Below, piece after piece: positions 16,205-29,500 of a stretch of 64,000 nt of DNA. Origin of the DNA: Whitmania pigra (Eukaryota > Annelida > Clitellata > Hirudinida > Haemopidae). Each line of letters opens with the position of its first letter. The stretch's first letter is position 1. The notes below the pieces were generated by a model that searched no databases, had not been told where the DNA came from, and saw only the letters and a list, made by a program, of their open reading frames with translations. The stretch is from positions 1 through 64,000 of the forward strand of contig JAJTWR010000469.1 in assembly GCA_021613335.1 (NCBI GenBank), in the 5' to 3' direction. Both the position numbers and the translations under genes were made by a program.

Positions 16205-17926
16205 TATCATCCTCGAGTGCCCTCCTAAGAAATCCTCCAATTTAGTTAATTCAATCTCTTCTGAGAGAAGATTGTTAGCTCATTCGTAACTTTTAATAAA
16301 TCTTTTAAAACGTTTAAACCATGACAAATGCATCTGTCACGTCGACAGAATGACACAACATTCTCGACGAAACATCAAGCCATCATGACATTTTTTTTAT
16401 CAATAAAACATCGCTAATAATTAACTGCCAACAAATGCCGACAAAGACGATAAAGTAGCGACGGTGGTGGAAAGGCTAAATCATGTCGCCGTATTAATAG
16501 CAATAGCAGTCTCACAACTGGATGCCATTAACTCTCCCATCACGGACTCAGATATTCTCGTTGGAGTACAAACTGAATCCTCACACTAAATACGTTCCAC
16601 CGTCTCTTAAGGACGTGACAGATAACCGAGCTGCCAGGAATGGGAATCAGAAAAATAAAGCTTTTATATGAGCTGGTCTCGATTTACGCTTCAATGTCTA
16701 AAAGTGGATTTCGTGATTTTCTATTTCAATTCGAGTTCCTTAATGCCTCGATGATTTAAACCTTTGAAATGATTTAATCAATTGTTTCATCGGTGAATTA
16801 TTTTAGTCCAGTTTCTTCTTATAATTCATTCGATCTTTTAGTCTATGAACTAAAGCGGGTTTTAGATTTTGTTATTTAACTAAACCGATAAAAGGATGTC
16901 GTAATCTAAGAATTACAGTCTTACCAATATTGCTGTTATTCTTGCTATCGTGAAATAATATGGTAATATTAAAATTAGTTATAATCTAATTAGTTAGTAA
17001 TATATGTAAATAAATAATTATTATTCTTGCTATAATGTAAAATAATATAAATTTATAATAACAGTTATTATTATTATGTGAAATAATGCAATAATATTAT
17101 CGATAAAATGGGAACTCATAATTAATTTTTAAATTTAATATTTAATTTAACAACTATGGGAAGGATGTAGGCTTGTACTTGATCAATAAAAGTAATTCCA
17201 TTTTAAATTATTCCTTTGCTCGAATGACCGATTACGTTCCTATTTAAAAGAATTACGAAATAAATGAAATATAAACGACAATTCAAATAATTAATTTACT
17301 ATTTCCAATTCCAACATGAATTTGATTGAAATCGGGATTATTTTATGTTAATCAAATAAATAAGTATTCAATTAATTCACAAATTATCTTAAAATAAATT
17401 GCTACATATAAAATAAAAATTGAAATTTTTAATATTTAAAACGTCCAATAAGTCGTTTAAACATCATGAAAATCCCAGTAAAATGCTGGAGTCGTTGGAA
17501 TGGCGTGCATGAGAAGTTTGTCAGTGGAGTTGGTGACACGGACAACCAATCACAGGAGGTTTCTGCTTGTGGGTGGTCTCTGTGGAAGATATCGTCTGCC
17601 TATAAGTGATTATTACATCGGCTTTGCGAAGTATGCCATATTATGTATATATATGTATCATATAAGATACGGAATGTATTGTTTTATGTATTGTGGTTGT
17701 TATATGAATTGCATGAATGTGAGTGATGCATGGAATATGGCATGAATTTACATTAACATAATGAACAAGCAATTCAGGTACTTAAATTCCAATCAACTGA
17801 TTTAATTGAAATCCAAGTAATTAATCTCCCTGAAGGAGAATTTGATTGAAATATTTAAAAATTGAAAGAAATTGAAAAGAAAACAATTCCCTCACTCGCC
17901 TCCTCATCCATGAAACTCCAGGACTT
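16205..17926. other. Gene-free AT-rich stretch upstream of basonuclin
   Basis: Very AT-rich between about 16850 and 17450. No exon with conserved content was found. It may hold regulatory sequence for the basonuclin gene. Confidence 0.4.
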
Positions 17927-17931
17927 TATAA
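17927..17931 (+). promoter_or_regulatory. TATA-like box upstream of basonuclin
   Basis: The sequence CTTTATAAGG sits about 85 bp before the proposed start codon at 18013, with initiator-like TCATTC at 17967-17972. A short upstream ORF (17979-18002, 7 codons) lies in the inferred 5' UTR. No transcript data; spacing to the initiator-like site is slightly long. Confidence 0.45.
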
Positions 17932-18012
17932 GGAGGGACACAAGAGCGACTTACTTGACACTCGATTCATTCGAAGAGATGCGAACTTCTCGACACTTTT
18001 GAAGGTCCTCAG

Positions 18013-21000
18013 ATGTCTGTATCTGCCCAGGTAACAAGTAACAAGTGTAACAAGTATGACCAGGAATTGGAACTACTTTTATCCCTTATTTTATCTCTTT
18101 ATTTTATTTGAAGATTAACATTATTTATCGAACACTCTAAAACACATCTTAATAAAAGCTTTTCAAATCGGTTAAGCAGCAGATGTAAGAACATAAAAAC
18201 ATGTTCAACAATGTAAGAACATTAATTAATATTAATCAGGTGAATAAATACTAATGAACCGGAATAGATTTCTGTACTAATTGTTACCATACATTCTTTT
18301 TTTTAGAGAGAGAATTCTCAAGTAGAATTTTGAGTTGAATATCCGTTTTTAACTTGAAGCAATTATTATTGGTAGTATTATTGTTAATATTATTGATATA
18401 ACGAGTATTATCGCAAATATTATTATAATTATATTCCCGAATGTTATCATAATTATATTCCCGAATGAGGTGCAAAAGTGAATGAATTCATTGAAATGCA
18501 TTCCAGAGTTTCCATTGTGTGGTTCCAAGTTGTGAATGTTCCTACTTTTCTTCGAACCTTCTTGAGAGTCGTCTTTGTGCAACCTGCAATCACACCTGGT
18601 TCGCCCACGGTTGGTGCTTTGATGTTTTGAATATTCATTTAATTGATTATTCATTTAATTCATTAGTCGTTGAATTAATTGTATCATGAATTGCTCATGT
18701 TTTGTTGCACATGCTCTTAATTTAATCACTTAAATATATTGAGAATTAATAATAATAATAATAATCATAATCATCATCATAGTAATTATATAATTATCTT
18801 AAATAAATATAAATAATTTAATTAATGGGGCTCTTCGTGCATAGCAAGGTAAAAAAGTCAAATGTATCCTAATAGTTGTTTAATAACTATAATTAATTAA
18901 TGAATATTTATTCTAATTATTAATATAATTATCAAAATGTGGATTTACCAAAAGCAACTTTGAATTGATGTATTATTTCTTTGATGAGGTTTTTAATTAA
19001 TTATTTATTCATTTAGCACATGATGCAAGATTTGAACCCAACACCTCACATGTCAAATGAATGTCAACTCCACAGACATGAAAAGCATTAATAAAAAATA
19101 ATTTAAGAACTTTAATTGTTCCTAATTCTTAAATATTTTTAATTTTCCATCTCTGCCCATTCTGTAAACTTTTAAGCGGTTAATAATGATCGCATCTCGC
19201 AATAAGAGATTGTTCGAAGCTTCAACATGGAGAATCATTACATTTAATTTATTAATTTAATTAATCATTACACCTAATTGATCAATTTAATTAATCATTA
19301 CATAAATTTATTGAAAATAATCTTTGATATTTTAATCTGTATCCCTCAAAAACACATCTAAAATAACGTGATTGAAATGAATTGTTTTAAACAATCGATC
19401 GAATAAAATTTAAATTTGTGTGCACATTTAAACGACGGAGACAACAACAAAAGCAAAAAAATCAATTTAAATTTCTCTTCAGCTGTGAGTGGATGTTCTG
19501 AGGAGACTGAAAGTTCAAGCGAAACTCCTCTGTTGGCGCTTTCGAGTCTCGTTCTGTTTGGACTCGATGCCATTCCGATCAGGCTGAGGATTCTTCTCGA
19601 CAAACTGCTCTGCGTCTTCCACCACAACAAGGTTTTCCAACTCCTCCTCAGCTTCGGCTGGTCCTACGACGATTACGTCAGAGGGTACAAACTTAAGGTT
19701 TGACCGTTTCAACTTTTTGGCGATTGTTGAAATTGTCGAAATTGTTTAAGGTCGGAGATATATTTGTGAATCATTTTCAATACTGACGTTTTTCGTAAAC
19801 GACGTCATCGTAAAAGTGCTTCGAGTGATGGAATACATTCGTCTTCGTGATAATGATTTAATGTTTTTAATGATAATTATTATTAATAATAATTTATTAT
19901 AATATTCTTAATGATAACGATTTATTGACTTTAATGATAACGACAAGAAGAAGTGTAAGAAGTCTCAATGTCCTCTATGACCAGTACCCTTGTAAGCATA
20001 TATCACAGCAGACCGATTTAGAGCGGATTAGAAGTATATTTAGAAGGTCTTATTGGCTGAGCAATTCCCTTCACAGATTTATTGGCAGTCTGCCAGGGTC
20101 AGATCACCGAGTTTCTTCCTAATTGCACGCCGACGACCTCCGTTAGCCGGTGGATAACACGCCTCAAGACGCTCAAGTGAAATATCATGGAGATGAGCAC
20201 AACCACGTCCCCTTTAATTGCTTCTTAAGGTTCTTCTAACGTGGAAATACGAGAGGTGAACGCTTGATGGAAAGACTTTGGAAATTTATTGCTCGTCGGA
20301 CACTGCACTCCACTCGTTATTTTCTCTGGATTCCCTTCTGATTCAACTTTGATTTTTGCTCAAAAAATCATCTCCGACCAAAAGTCATCTCCCACGGGGA
20401 TTGGATCGCAGCGCTGTGTTTGAACAAATGACCGAGGAGCAGACGTGTCATCGCCTGCGTCCATCATTTCGAGATTTTGCCGCCGGCGAGTAAGTGTCTG
20501 CTGATCCACATCTCGGTTCGTCCGATTATTTGCCTTCCAGTCGACAACATCTACGGAGACAAGAAGCTGGGAAATAAGAGCTGAACAGAAAAGAAACGGA
20601 ATGCAAAATAGATTTTAATTTATCTGTATGTACTTATTATTCAAGATGAGGTTGGTTTGAGGTTTTGCAAGTTTAAAGTAGAATAAGCTAGAATAAATCG
20701 AAACAAAGTAGAAACTGGTCTCATTAATTACGCAATAATAGTTTCAATTGTTTTGAAAGGTTTTGAAAAAATGAAATTTTGAAATTTCAAACGTCGATGG
20801 AAAAAACTTTTGGAGGAGAAGTTGTACGCTGTTGGTCTCCGAGAAATTTCTTTCTGAGCTTTTGAGGGTCTTCAGGGAGCTGCTAATGTAACAGTAGAAG
20901 AAATCCAGTTCAGTTAAAGATGAATATTTTTAATATATTAAAAAATTATTGATTGAAAGGGAAAAAGGGGTTTTATTATTTTTATTAATATTTTTATTGT

Positions 21001-24000
21001 TATTATCATCATCATTGCCATCAGTTTTCACAAAATCTCTTCGTTGAAAACTCGATTTCCTAAAATAACATTAAAACAAACACAAAGATATATATTATAT
21101 ATTTGTTATATTAATGATATCATAGTCCGGCCATAATTTCTGAATTTATGAAAGGAGCCATAAAAAGTCATGAATGTAAAAACGACAGAATCACGCAATC
21201 GTCGAATGTAGATAATATGGCAATTTGTGACGAAGCCGAGCTTCTTCAAAGATGGCGCCAGATGGACGTGACCTCGGACAAATTACAACCGACATTATTA
21301 CAAGTAACATTAGCAGACGCGATACACGCTCCGCTGGATTCGGTTGCAGCTCTTACAAGCGTACATTTCAATCACGTGATGAGTGGCGATTTTATTTTTA
21401 AACTTCGATTACATTCATCACCATCCTGATAAGAAACGATCGGAAAAAAGGACGAAAAGTCGAAGAAGAAGAAAGAGGAGGGTGATGTTCGTGATATACA
21501 TGCGTCATGAGTTTCAGTTGATACCCGTGAGAGATGAAGTCTTGTCACGACCGCAGATCAGAGAGACAAGATTGATGATAAACTGGGGGCGAAGCGAACA
21601 GAGATCAGAAATTGGAAAGTTGCTGAGACCTTGTCGTGTACGCTCATAACACCTCCGGGTGCAATCAGACACGGGTCGTCTGCTTCTGGACAATTTTTGA
21701 GCGCCAAATGTCGGTCACTGATTCGGGGAAGCTCTGGAATGATAGGAGAAAGTTATTCAATTACTCAGTTTCGTCATTTCGCGATTATCTCTTCTCGATG
21801 TTCATTCTTTTTATTTTTGGAAAGATGCGACACCGAGAGAGGAAAACCAATTAAATGGAAGCGTAAGTTCCAGCATAAAGAAGGACACAAGAGAGACCGC
21901 CTTGAGATTGCAGTCATCTGTTACGAAAAGCACAATGGGGTCCGTTTATAGTGTGTGAGCGCTTTTATGAGTGTGTCATTGAGAAATTGATGCGCCTGAC
22001 CTACAGAAACATGACCAAATCTAAGAGCAAACATCCTGCTTGCGGTTCTTCTAAATACTTGTATTTTACCTTTGCGATTGCTAACCAAATTGTTGTATAC
22101 CAAATTGTTTGATTAGTTTTGTTAATTGTTTAATTAAAAAATATTTCAGGATTCTCTAGGCAACAATCTGAATTCGTGGTCCACTGTAAACTTCACAGAA
22201 GAGAAACTGATCATGTACCAATTCCTAAAGTTCAACTGGACAAAACCACTAGCTCAAAGCATGATCTTGCAGCAGGCGAACGAATGCAACGATTTCAACT
22301 TCTACAACAACCTCATTGCCTCTGCCAAGTCGTACGAGTTCACATATTCCCAGTTGTTGGCCAGATTTTATCCCGATCTCCTCAACTTCTACCCTCCGTT
22401 TCGATTCTTGAGATCCGACAGGTTTTGGCCACTCCACTCGTTCTACTTTGGCTGCATACCAACTGGAGACTCGATCGGCTCTCCTAAAATAAACGATTCA
22501 GACGCGGCATCGAACTCCTGCAGAAATAATCCCGATGAGACGAGTTACCTCATGAAAGCAAAAGAGTTTAATTGCTCGACATCAACCGAGAGAAACGAAC
22601 CGAGCAGATCTTTTTATTCAACTGGAACATCTAAGGAATTCAACGAAAGCGACATTTCAAAGCTGTCCTTCATGTCGGAATCTCCAGTATTTCCAGATGA
22701 AAATCATTCCAAACAGCTGCTTCTCGCTTTTCCAAAATCTCGATTCGGAGTCAGGAAGACTTCAGAAAGCGACTGTTCTCCGATGCAGTCTGGTTTGAAT
22801 CCGTCGCGAGATGATTACAAATGGAAGAACCTAAAACGAGTTGGAAGTCTGGTTCGACGCCCATGGCAGACGACTCTAGGTTATGGCGGGATTCTGATGT
22901 CGAACGGAAAAAAGAGAGTTTTGTGCTCCGCTTGCAACAAGACCTTCTGCGACAAAGGAGCTTTGAAAATCCATTACAGTGCAGTTCACCTCAAAGAAAT
23001 GCATCGTTGCACAATAGAAGGTTGTAATATGTTGTTCAGCTCGCGAAGAAGTAGGAACAGACACAGTGCTAATCCGAACACTAAGCTACACATGGACCAC
23101 AAAAGAAGAAACCAGATGTCTCTTAATGACAATCGTCACTTAACAAAAATATATCCAAGCACCTCGATGACGTGCATGAAAACCCAGAACTGGACTGACA
23201 GAGGCCAGGGTCCTACATCCACGGTTAGCGTTCCATTGAGCCCGAAGAGTGATTTTTATGCACCGGTGAAAGCTCAGAGCTTAAACTGCTCGAGTAGCGA
23301 AGCAAATCACAGCAGCGACAATTCAGTCAACACGAATGGTTTGGAAGCTCTTGTGGCAGACAACTCTGAAAACTTTAAGCCAGACTCTTTGAGGGGAGCA
23401 TCGGAGGTGAGAACTAACAAGAGGAAGAACATGGCTCCTGTTAAGCTCGTCTCAGAGTCAAAGAATCAAAGCGACTGCAATTCCAGCCCCACGATAGAGA
23501 TGGACGACGCGAAGGCAACGAAGCTCAAATCGGAAAATGACCCCAAACCCTACAAACACGAACAAGCGAGAGAAAACGAAAGATACGATTTGACGCGCAG
23601 CTCTGACGACTTAAATTTATGCTTCCCTTACATGCCCTATTACTCTGTATCCTATCTCGACCATCACAAGAACAACACCAACATTCTGTCGCCCCAAACC
23701 ACGGAAGGAATAACAAGAGAATACAACAGATGCTACCAGATGAAACTCTCCCCGACAGAAGCGCTTCCTGGTGCCGTCCGCAGCGACGTACTCACGGAAA
23801 ACGGCAACACGCCGGAATCCTTCGTCTGCCAAATATCTGGCTGCAATGCCTCGTTCCCCTCGAAGAGAAGCAGAGACAGGCACAGTTCAAACATCCTCCT
23901 GCACAGGAAGTTACTTTCGACGTCATCGAATTGTTTCTCGAGGGAGATGTTATCATTCAAGGTCAACCCTGCTCCCAGATATCTCAACGAAGGAAATGAG

Positions 24001-24072
24001 TTCATTCCGGGAAATGAAGGAAACGAAAAGCACTTAAAACTGGAAGACGGTGCCAATCAGACTGACATTTAG
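18013..24072 (+). CDS. BNC: Basonuclin/disco-type zinc-finger transcription factor
   Basis: Exons: 18013-18030, 18507-18609, 19483-19697, 22150-24072; phases join and give about 752 residues. Exon 2 carries the basonuclin N-terminal cysteine motif (C10-x4-C15-x-C17, then C30-x2-C33-x-H35 and WFAH). Exon 3 has [12 protein letters not shown] and [13 protein letters not shown], a block recalled as conserved in BNC1/BNC2. Exon 4 has the typical paired fingers at about 369-430 (CSACNKTF...HYSAVH, then CTIEGC...SRRSRNRH) and one further finger at about 670-697 (CQISGC...SKRSRDRH). Basonuclins bind DNA in the nucleus, including rRNA gene promoters in mammals. Vertebrate proteins are longer with three finger pairs; here one pair and one lone second-type finger remain. 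The short first exon is the weakest part. Confidence 0.9.
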
Positions 24073-24083
24073 TTCATTTTAGC

Positions 24084-24089
24084 AATAAA
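24084..24089 (+). other. Polyadenylation signal AATAAA for basonuclin
   Basis: AATAAA lies 12 bp after the basonuclin stop codon, inside the 52-bp gap to the stop codon of TRMT10. Confidence 0.6.
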
Positions 24090-24094
24090 AAACT

Positions 24095-24100
24095 TTTATT
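24095..24100 (-). other. Polyadenylation signal AATAAA for TRMT10
   Basis: TTTATT on the plus strand reads AATAAA on the minus strand, 24 bp past the TRMT10 stop codon and 6 bp from the opposing basonuclin signal. Confidence 0.6.
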
Positions 24101-24124
24101 TCCGAGAGTTGTAGCAACAATAGA

Positions 24125-26261
24125 TCAGGATTCTGATTCTTCCAAGTGTTGATCATCATTATCATTACCAATGTTATCATCATTATCATTACCAATGTTA
24201 TCATCACTATCATTACCAATGTTATCATCATTATCATTAGCAATGTCATCATCATCAGACTCGTGTTCCTCTGTGGTCGTTTCTGCCACCGGTTCGACTC
24301 GATGGTCTTCAGAAACTTTCACATCGATTTCATTTTTCTTGTTATTGGCCACAATTTTTCTCTTTGGAATGACACTGTAGAAAGCATCTCTCCAATTTTT
24401 ACTCTCAGTGAATCTCAGAAGAATTTCAAAAACTGCAAAACAAATTTATTTCATGTAAATAAATATCCACTTATACAGCCAAAATTAATTATGCATTGCT
24501 AAAAGTAACGTTGAGAAACAAGATCCTAACCGTGATTGACCGTCAAGACATTTCTGCTCGAAAGTTTCATGAAGTCGCTGATGGGCAACCGAGCATGTCC
24601 AACGTTGTTCTTGAGAGCTAAGTCATAGCACAAGCCCTAAAATAAACAAAATTGTGAGAATTGCTCACGTTTATCGCTATAATGGCAATAACTCCATAAG
24701 AACGAAATTCTTGATAAATCAAAATTTATTTAAATAAGAGCAACCACCAAAGATTGTGCAAAATACTTACTTTGTGATGGTTGTGGTCGACGAGGCCTCC
24801 GATGATGTACGCTTTATCGGGTGTCAAATCCTCCAAAGTGTTCGGGGAATCGCTCGTCAGATAAACAATCTCGTCCTTCGCAAAATTATCCAAATAACTG
24901 TTTTCTTTCCTATAGATCTTTGAAATTCAATTTGTGATTGTTAACGGGATAAGAATTCAATCGAGAAGCAACAATTCAAAATTTAAAATGTATTACAATC
25001 TTGCATCTCTTCCATCTTAACAAACACCTCAAAATTATGTGATTTCAATTAGTACTCATCTACATCATTCTATATCTATTTTCAATATATCTATATCTAC
25101 ATCACTCCAAATTTCTAGTCATTTGTGGCCCTCCATTTTGTTGAAATAAAATAATAATATGAAATATAATATATATTTAAATAATAATATTCAACTCACA
25201 TCCCAAGACTTGTAAAAGCCAATCTGTTCGAGACGAGCTAATGTTTTGCCATCTAAGCTTGTCATGTAAAACTGAAAAGATATGATTTTATTAATCCAAG
25301 ATAAGAATTGTAATTGACGAATAATTGCATATAATATAAAAATGTATCGTAAAGTCATAAGACCTTGAGAGACCTGCATAGGATCTATGGCTCGACGATT
25401 CCTCGAGTAGCAGTATTGGAGTTGCTGAGATAGTTTCATTATATCCTGATAAAAATGTCATTTGTTTGTTACTCAATAACATAATAAAAACTAAGACAAA
25501 GATGATAACTGGTGCAATAACAGAAAACAAACAGCTAATATTATCAATGTATGATCCAATTGGGATGGTGGAATTCTAGCAAATAATCCTCAGATTCAAA
25601 AGTATCAATTTACTACCATTTATGTATACATTATATTAGTGTAATATTAAGAAATTTATAATGTGTGGCTGGTCAAACAATTAGCTATCCAGCCGACCGC
25701 AAAACAATTAGGATATAACAATGATAGAAATGATTAGGATATAACTGATTCTCCAACCTTGTCGGTCATGAGCTCATCAAATGAGCAGTCAACAACAACT
25801 CGAATTTTGCAGTTAGAACTTTCCATTGTATTTGCTTTAAGCTTTTTTTTAGAAGGACCCAAATCTTCATTATTTGCTACTTTTTCAGCTCGTCTTTGTT
25901 TTCTTTTTTGTCTTTCAGCTGATCTGATTTAATCAAAAGCGATTAGTGTAATTCTAAGTAATATTTATGTAATTTATTTATGAATAACATCTAGTAACGA
26001 ATAAATGTAACCCGAGATAAATCTCATACATCCGCTAATGCAATCTTATTGAATGATTATTTTCGTGTTATTTTTTAAAGCTAACCTTCGTTCACTTTTT
26101 TTTAACAGAAAATTTTCTTGTTTCTTTAGCTTTTTAAATTGGCGTTTTGACATCGTTTGGCCTTCCAAAAGACCTTGTTTCGCCACATCATTTTCCATAT
26201 TTTTTAATTTTTCCGTGGAATCCATCACGGCAGGAATACTTTTTTCTTCGATTACCGACAT
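24125..26261 (-). CDS. TRMT10A: tRNA (guanine-9-N1) methyltransferase, TRMT10 family
   Basis: Exons in transcript order: 26261-26086, 25923-25758, 25445-25374, 25271-25200, 24917-24771, 24636-24531, 24432-24125; about 348 residues, all phases consistent. The N-terminus is Lys/Arg-rich ([22 protein letters not shown]), then [11 protein letters not shown] starts the SPOUT methyltransferase fold, followed by [42 protein letters not shown], the glycine loop of the SAM-binding knot, and [16 protein letters not shown]. The family methylates N1 of guanosine 9 in tRNAs using SAM. The last exon adds a low-complexity acidic tail with a repeated NDNDDNIG unit. TRMT10A rather than TRMT10B is judged from the order of motifs; not certain. 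Confidence 0.93.
24152..24247 (-). repeat. 24-bp coding minisatellite (acidic octapeptide repeat)
   Basis: Four near-perfect tandem 24-bp units in the last TRMT10 exon, each encoding an Asn/Asp-rich octapeptide ([12 protein letters not shown]). They expand the C-terminal tail in frame. Confidence 0.9.
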
Positions 26262-26594
26262 ACTTGTTTACTATTACACGTGCAAGATTAAAATCTTGTA
26301 AAAGTAAGAGCTAAGACCTAATTGATGAGTTTGATTAATTATTTAAATATTTTATTTACATTGTTTTAATTTATATTTAAATTTAATTTTGTTTTCAAAC
26401 AACTTGAATAAAAACGTTTTTTATTGCGCTACTTATTTTTATTACATGATATTAACTATAAATTATTTCAAATAAGTTACCCCCTAATATCTGTTTCAAG
26501 CTAATGATTTAACAACTTTTTTCATAATGTCGGATTTTTCATTTGTTTGTTATTGATTGGTATGCGGCATTCTGTAAACTGAATATCATTTGTC
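26262..26594. promoter_or_regulatory. Shared bidirectional promoter, TRMT10 and NFRKB
   Basis: Only 333 bp separate the divergent start codons of TRMT10 (minus) and NFRKB (plus). No TATA box is evident. The two genes must share this stretch for 5' UTRs and promoters unless one has a distant 5' exon. Confidence 0.55.
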
Positions 26595-29500
26595 ATGGAA
26601 AAGGTTTTTGTAGAGAATGTTGAATTGGAAATGCCCGAAGAGGTTCTTGACGATGTATGTATCAATGCTGTTCTATTTTATAATATGCGTCTTCAGAATG
26701 ATTCCATCGATTTTTGAAATACACCGGTAGTGTGTTTTAATTTGTGATATTGAGGGTTCATACTCGCTTGGATTTACAATTCTGGTCTCTTGACATCATC
26801 TAGTATGACCAGAACGTCACTAAAATGCAATACTTTTCCATATATCATGATTTATGTTACATTGGACTTTACTGGCTTATGCTTAGACCCTCACACTTAG
26901 ATCAATATTACTTTTTCTCGTTTCGTTAGTGTCACTAATTGTCAAAAGTTTGTTTTATGTAATTTGTTCACCTAAAATATATGTCAGTAACGTTGATTGG
27001 CTGGTTAGTTGTTTAATGGCATATAGCTCTTTACACAATAACTTATTTTATTATTGTTATTAAAAATTGTTTCATACAGACACAATACTAACTCAGAATT
27101 TTTGTTTTCCAGGCAGTGTCAGGGGTCTGACAGCCTGTGTAAACAAATAAATAAAAATAATTCAGCTCAGACTAGTAACTAAAATGAGGGTCCACCTCAT
27201 CTCAATTGCAATCTAAAGGGTTTCATAAATTCTTAGGTCTTATATGTCTTGCATAATAGACAAATTTATCTTTTTGCCGATGCCTGTCTTAAATATATCT
27301 ACAACGTATCAGCTGTAGGATATATGGTTGACTTTAATAATTATTTTATATTACTTCAATATTTATCATCACCTTGAAATAGAACATTGGTGTAGTTTCA
27401 GGTCTTCAAATCCGTAATAAATGAAGAGACATGGAGAGATATATTATCAGAGGAAGAGAAATTGTACCTATTCGTAAGTAGTGTTTTGAACTGACATTTG
27501 TTTATTTTTGAAATGAATATTGATGAAAGTGGTTATGTCAATAAATTTTATAACTTCCATTTTAGAACTTTTTGCCTAACTTTGATGTGAATGATGCTGA
27601 AGAAAAAGAAAAAACTTTGAAGTAAGTGTTTTGTAAGATTAATCAGTTATTTTGAGATTGCATCAGTTGTATCAGACAAAACATTTTTGATCAGATTGTT
27701 ATTTTCTGGAGCCAACTTTTCATTTGGAAATCCGTTGAAATTGTTTCATAATAACTTGAAAGGTTACAATTTTGTTTAGTGGTTTTTGCAACCATGTTGA
27801 ATGCAACCATGTTAATGCTGAATCTATGTTTCTCGTGTAGATGGTGTTTACAACCCAACTGTAAGCAAGCTACAATCAGCATGTCATTCACTGAAAGAAA
27901 AACAGGATGTCTACGCTAGGGAACTCTATTATGAGAAGCTCTTGTGCGATGCCGTCATCAGAAAACAGGTGTTTGCCGTCATTACGTCATGTCACCTGAA
28001 TTTTTCATTATCTTACTAAATTACAAACAATGTTTCAGAAAATTTTGGACAGACTTTACAAAACCTCCGCATCACGTAATAAACTGTCTCAAGAACATCT
28101 TTATTCCAAAAAGACTGATTGTCAACTTAAGCAAAGCATTCATTACAGAGTTAATGAGAGATGTTTTGAGTTAGTAATGTCATGTCAATAATAATGACAA
28201 TAATGATAATAATAAGCTGAGTGTATTTAATTTAGCAATGTGTCAGAAATTTAGTTAATCTTGAATACTTCTATTTTAGATACTTGAAAGAAATCAAGTG
28301 TGAAGCTGGAGATGCTGATATTACATCCTCAGATGATGACGATAATGACGATCGGTACCAATACGAGAAGATACCATATTTTAGACATTTGGTATCGGGA
28401 GATGCAAGTTTAATGACCAAACTCTCTCTCGACAAAGAAGGTTCGAATGTATTTATCATTTTGCACATTCATTGCAATGTTAATACTTTTAATCTTGTAA
28501 ATGTTAGTTATTTTTAAGCTTCATCAGCTTAAATCAGATGGTTTTACTCCATGCTGGTTTCTAGCCAATGATTTTTCAACATTGTAATTTAAGCAGTTAC
28601 AAGTAAAAATTGATAATTAAACAGAGCTTAGCTCATGAAACATTAAATAAGTAAAAATGCATTAGGATGCAGCTAATTGAGAACAATAAAATTATGCACG
28701 AAGATATATGAAAGCAAACTTTCTAAATCTATCCTTTATTATTGTTTAACACTCTTATTTTTATTTTAAGCAGTTTCTTCAAAGCCAATGCAAGTGAATG
28801 ATGAAACTTCACTGACAAACAACGACTTCATGTCTATGATGAAGAAGCACAAGAAAAGGAAACGAAGTCATCCCGTGAGTGCTTTCTTATATCTATTTTT
28901 TCCATTTTGCTTCAAAATGATATGTGCATTATTATTATTATCATTATTATTGTTATTATCATTATTATTATTGTTGTTGTTGTTGTCCTTGTCTTTGTTG
29001 TCATTATCATTATTACTATTAATATTATTATTATTAATATTATTATTGTTGTTGTTATTATTATTATTATAGACTTATTTGCTTTCAAATTTCAGAAACT
29101 CCCAGAATTTGAAACATCAGGACTAAGTCTTGAAGACATAATGAGCAGAGCCGATTATTCAAAGAAGCCCAAATTGAGTGCAGGTATTGTGTTGAGGAAT
29201 TGCGCTATCATGGTCATAACATCAGTAAATTATTATAAATTCAAAACTGAACTTGAATCTCACTCAAGTAGAATTAAATTAAAAGTCTTCGGGTAGTATT
29301 TATGATTTGAATAATATTTGTAATTTGAGTAATATTTGTGATTTAAACTAATATTTGTGATTCAAGTAACATTTATGTGTTTCAATTAAAATTGAAGGAG
29401 CATCAAAATCAAAAAAGGGAAAGCAGGAAGGCGAACCAGTTTCAGAAGCTGTAGCCTCTCATGTGAAAACTGATCCTGAAGATGCAAATCCCGGGCCAAA

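Noticed and set aside
21148..21429. 93-codon ORF in the large basonuclin intron
   Set aside because: No recognised family, no supporting splice signals, and it lies inside an intron needed to join exons 19697 and 22150.
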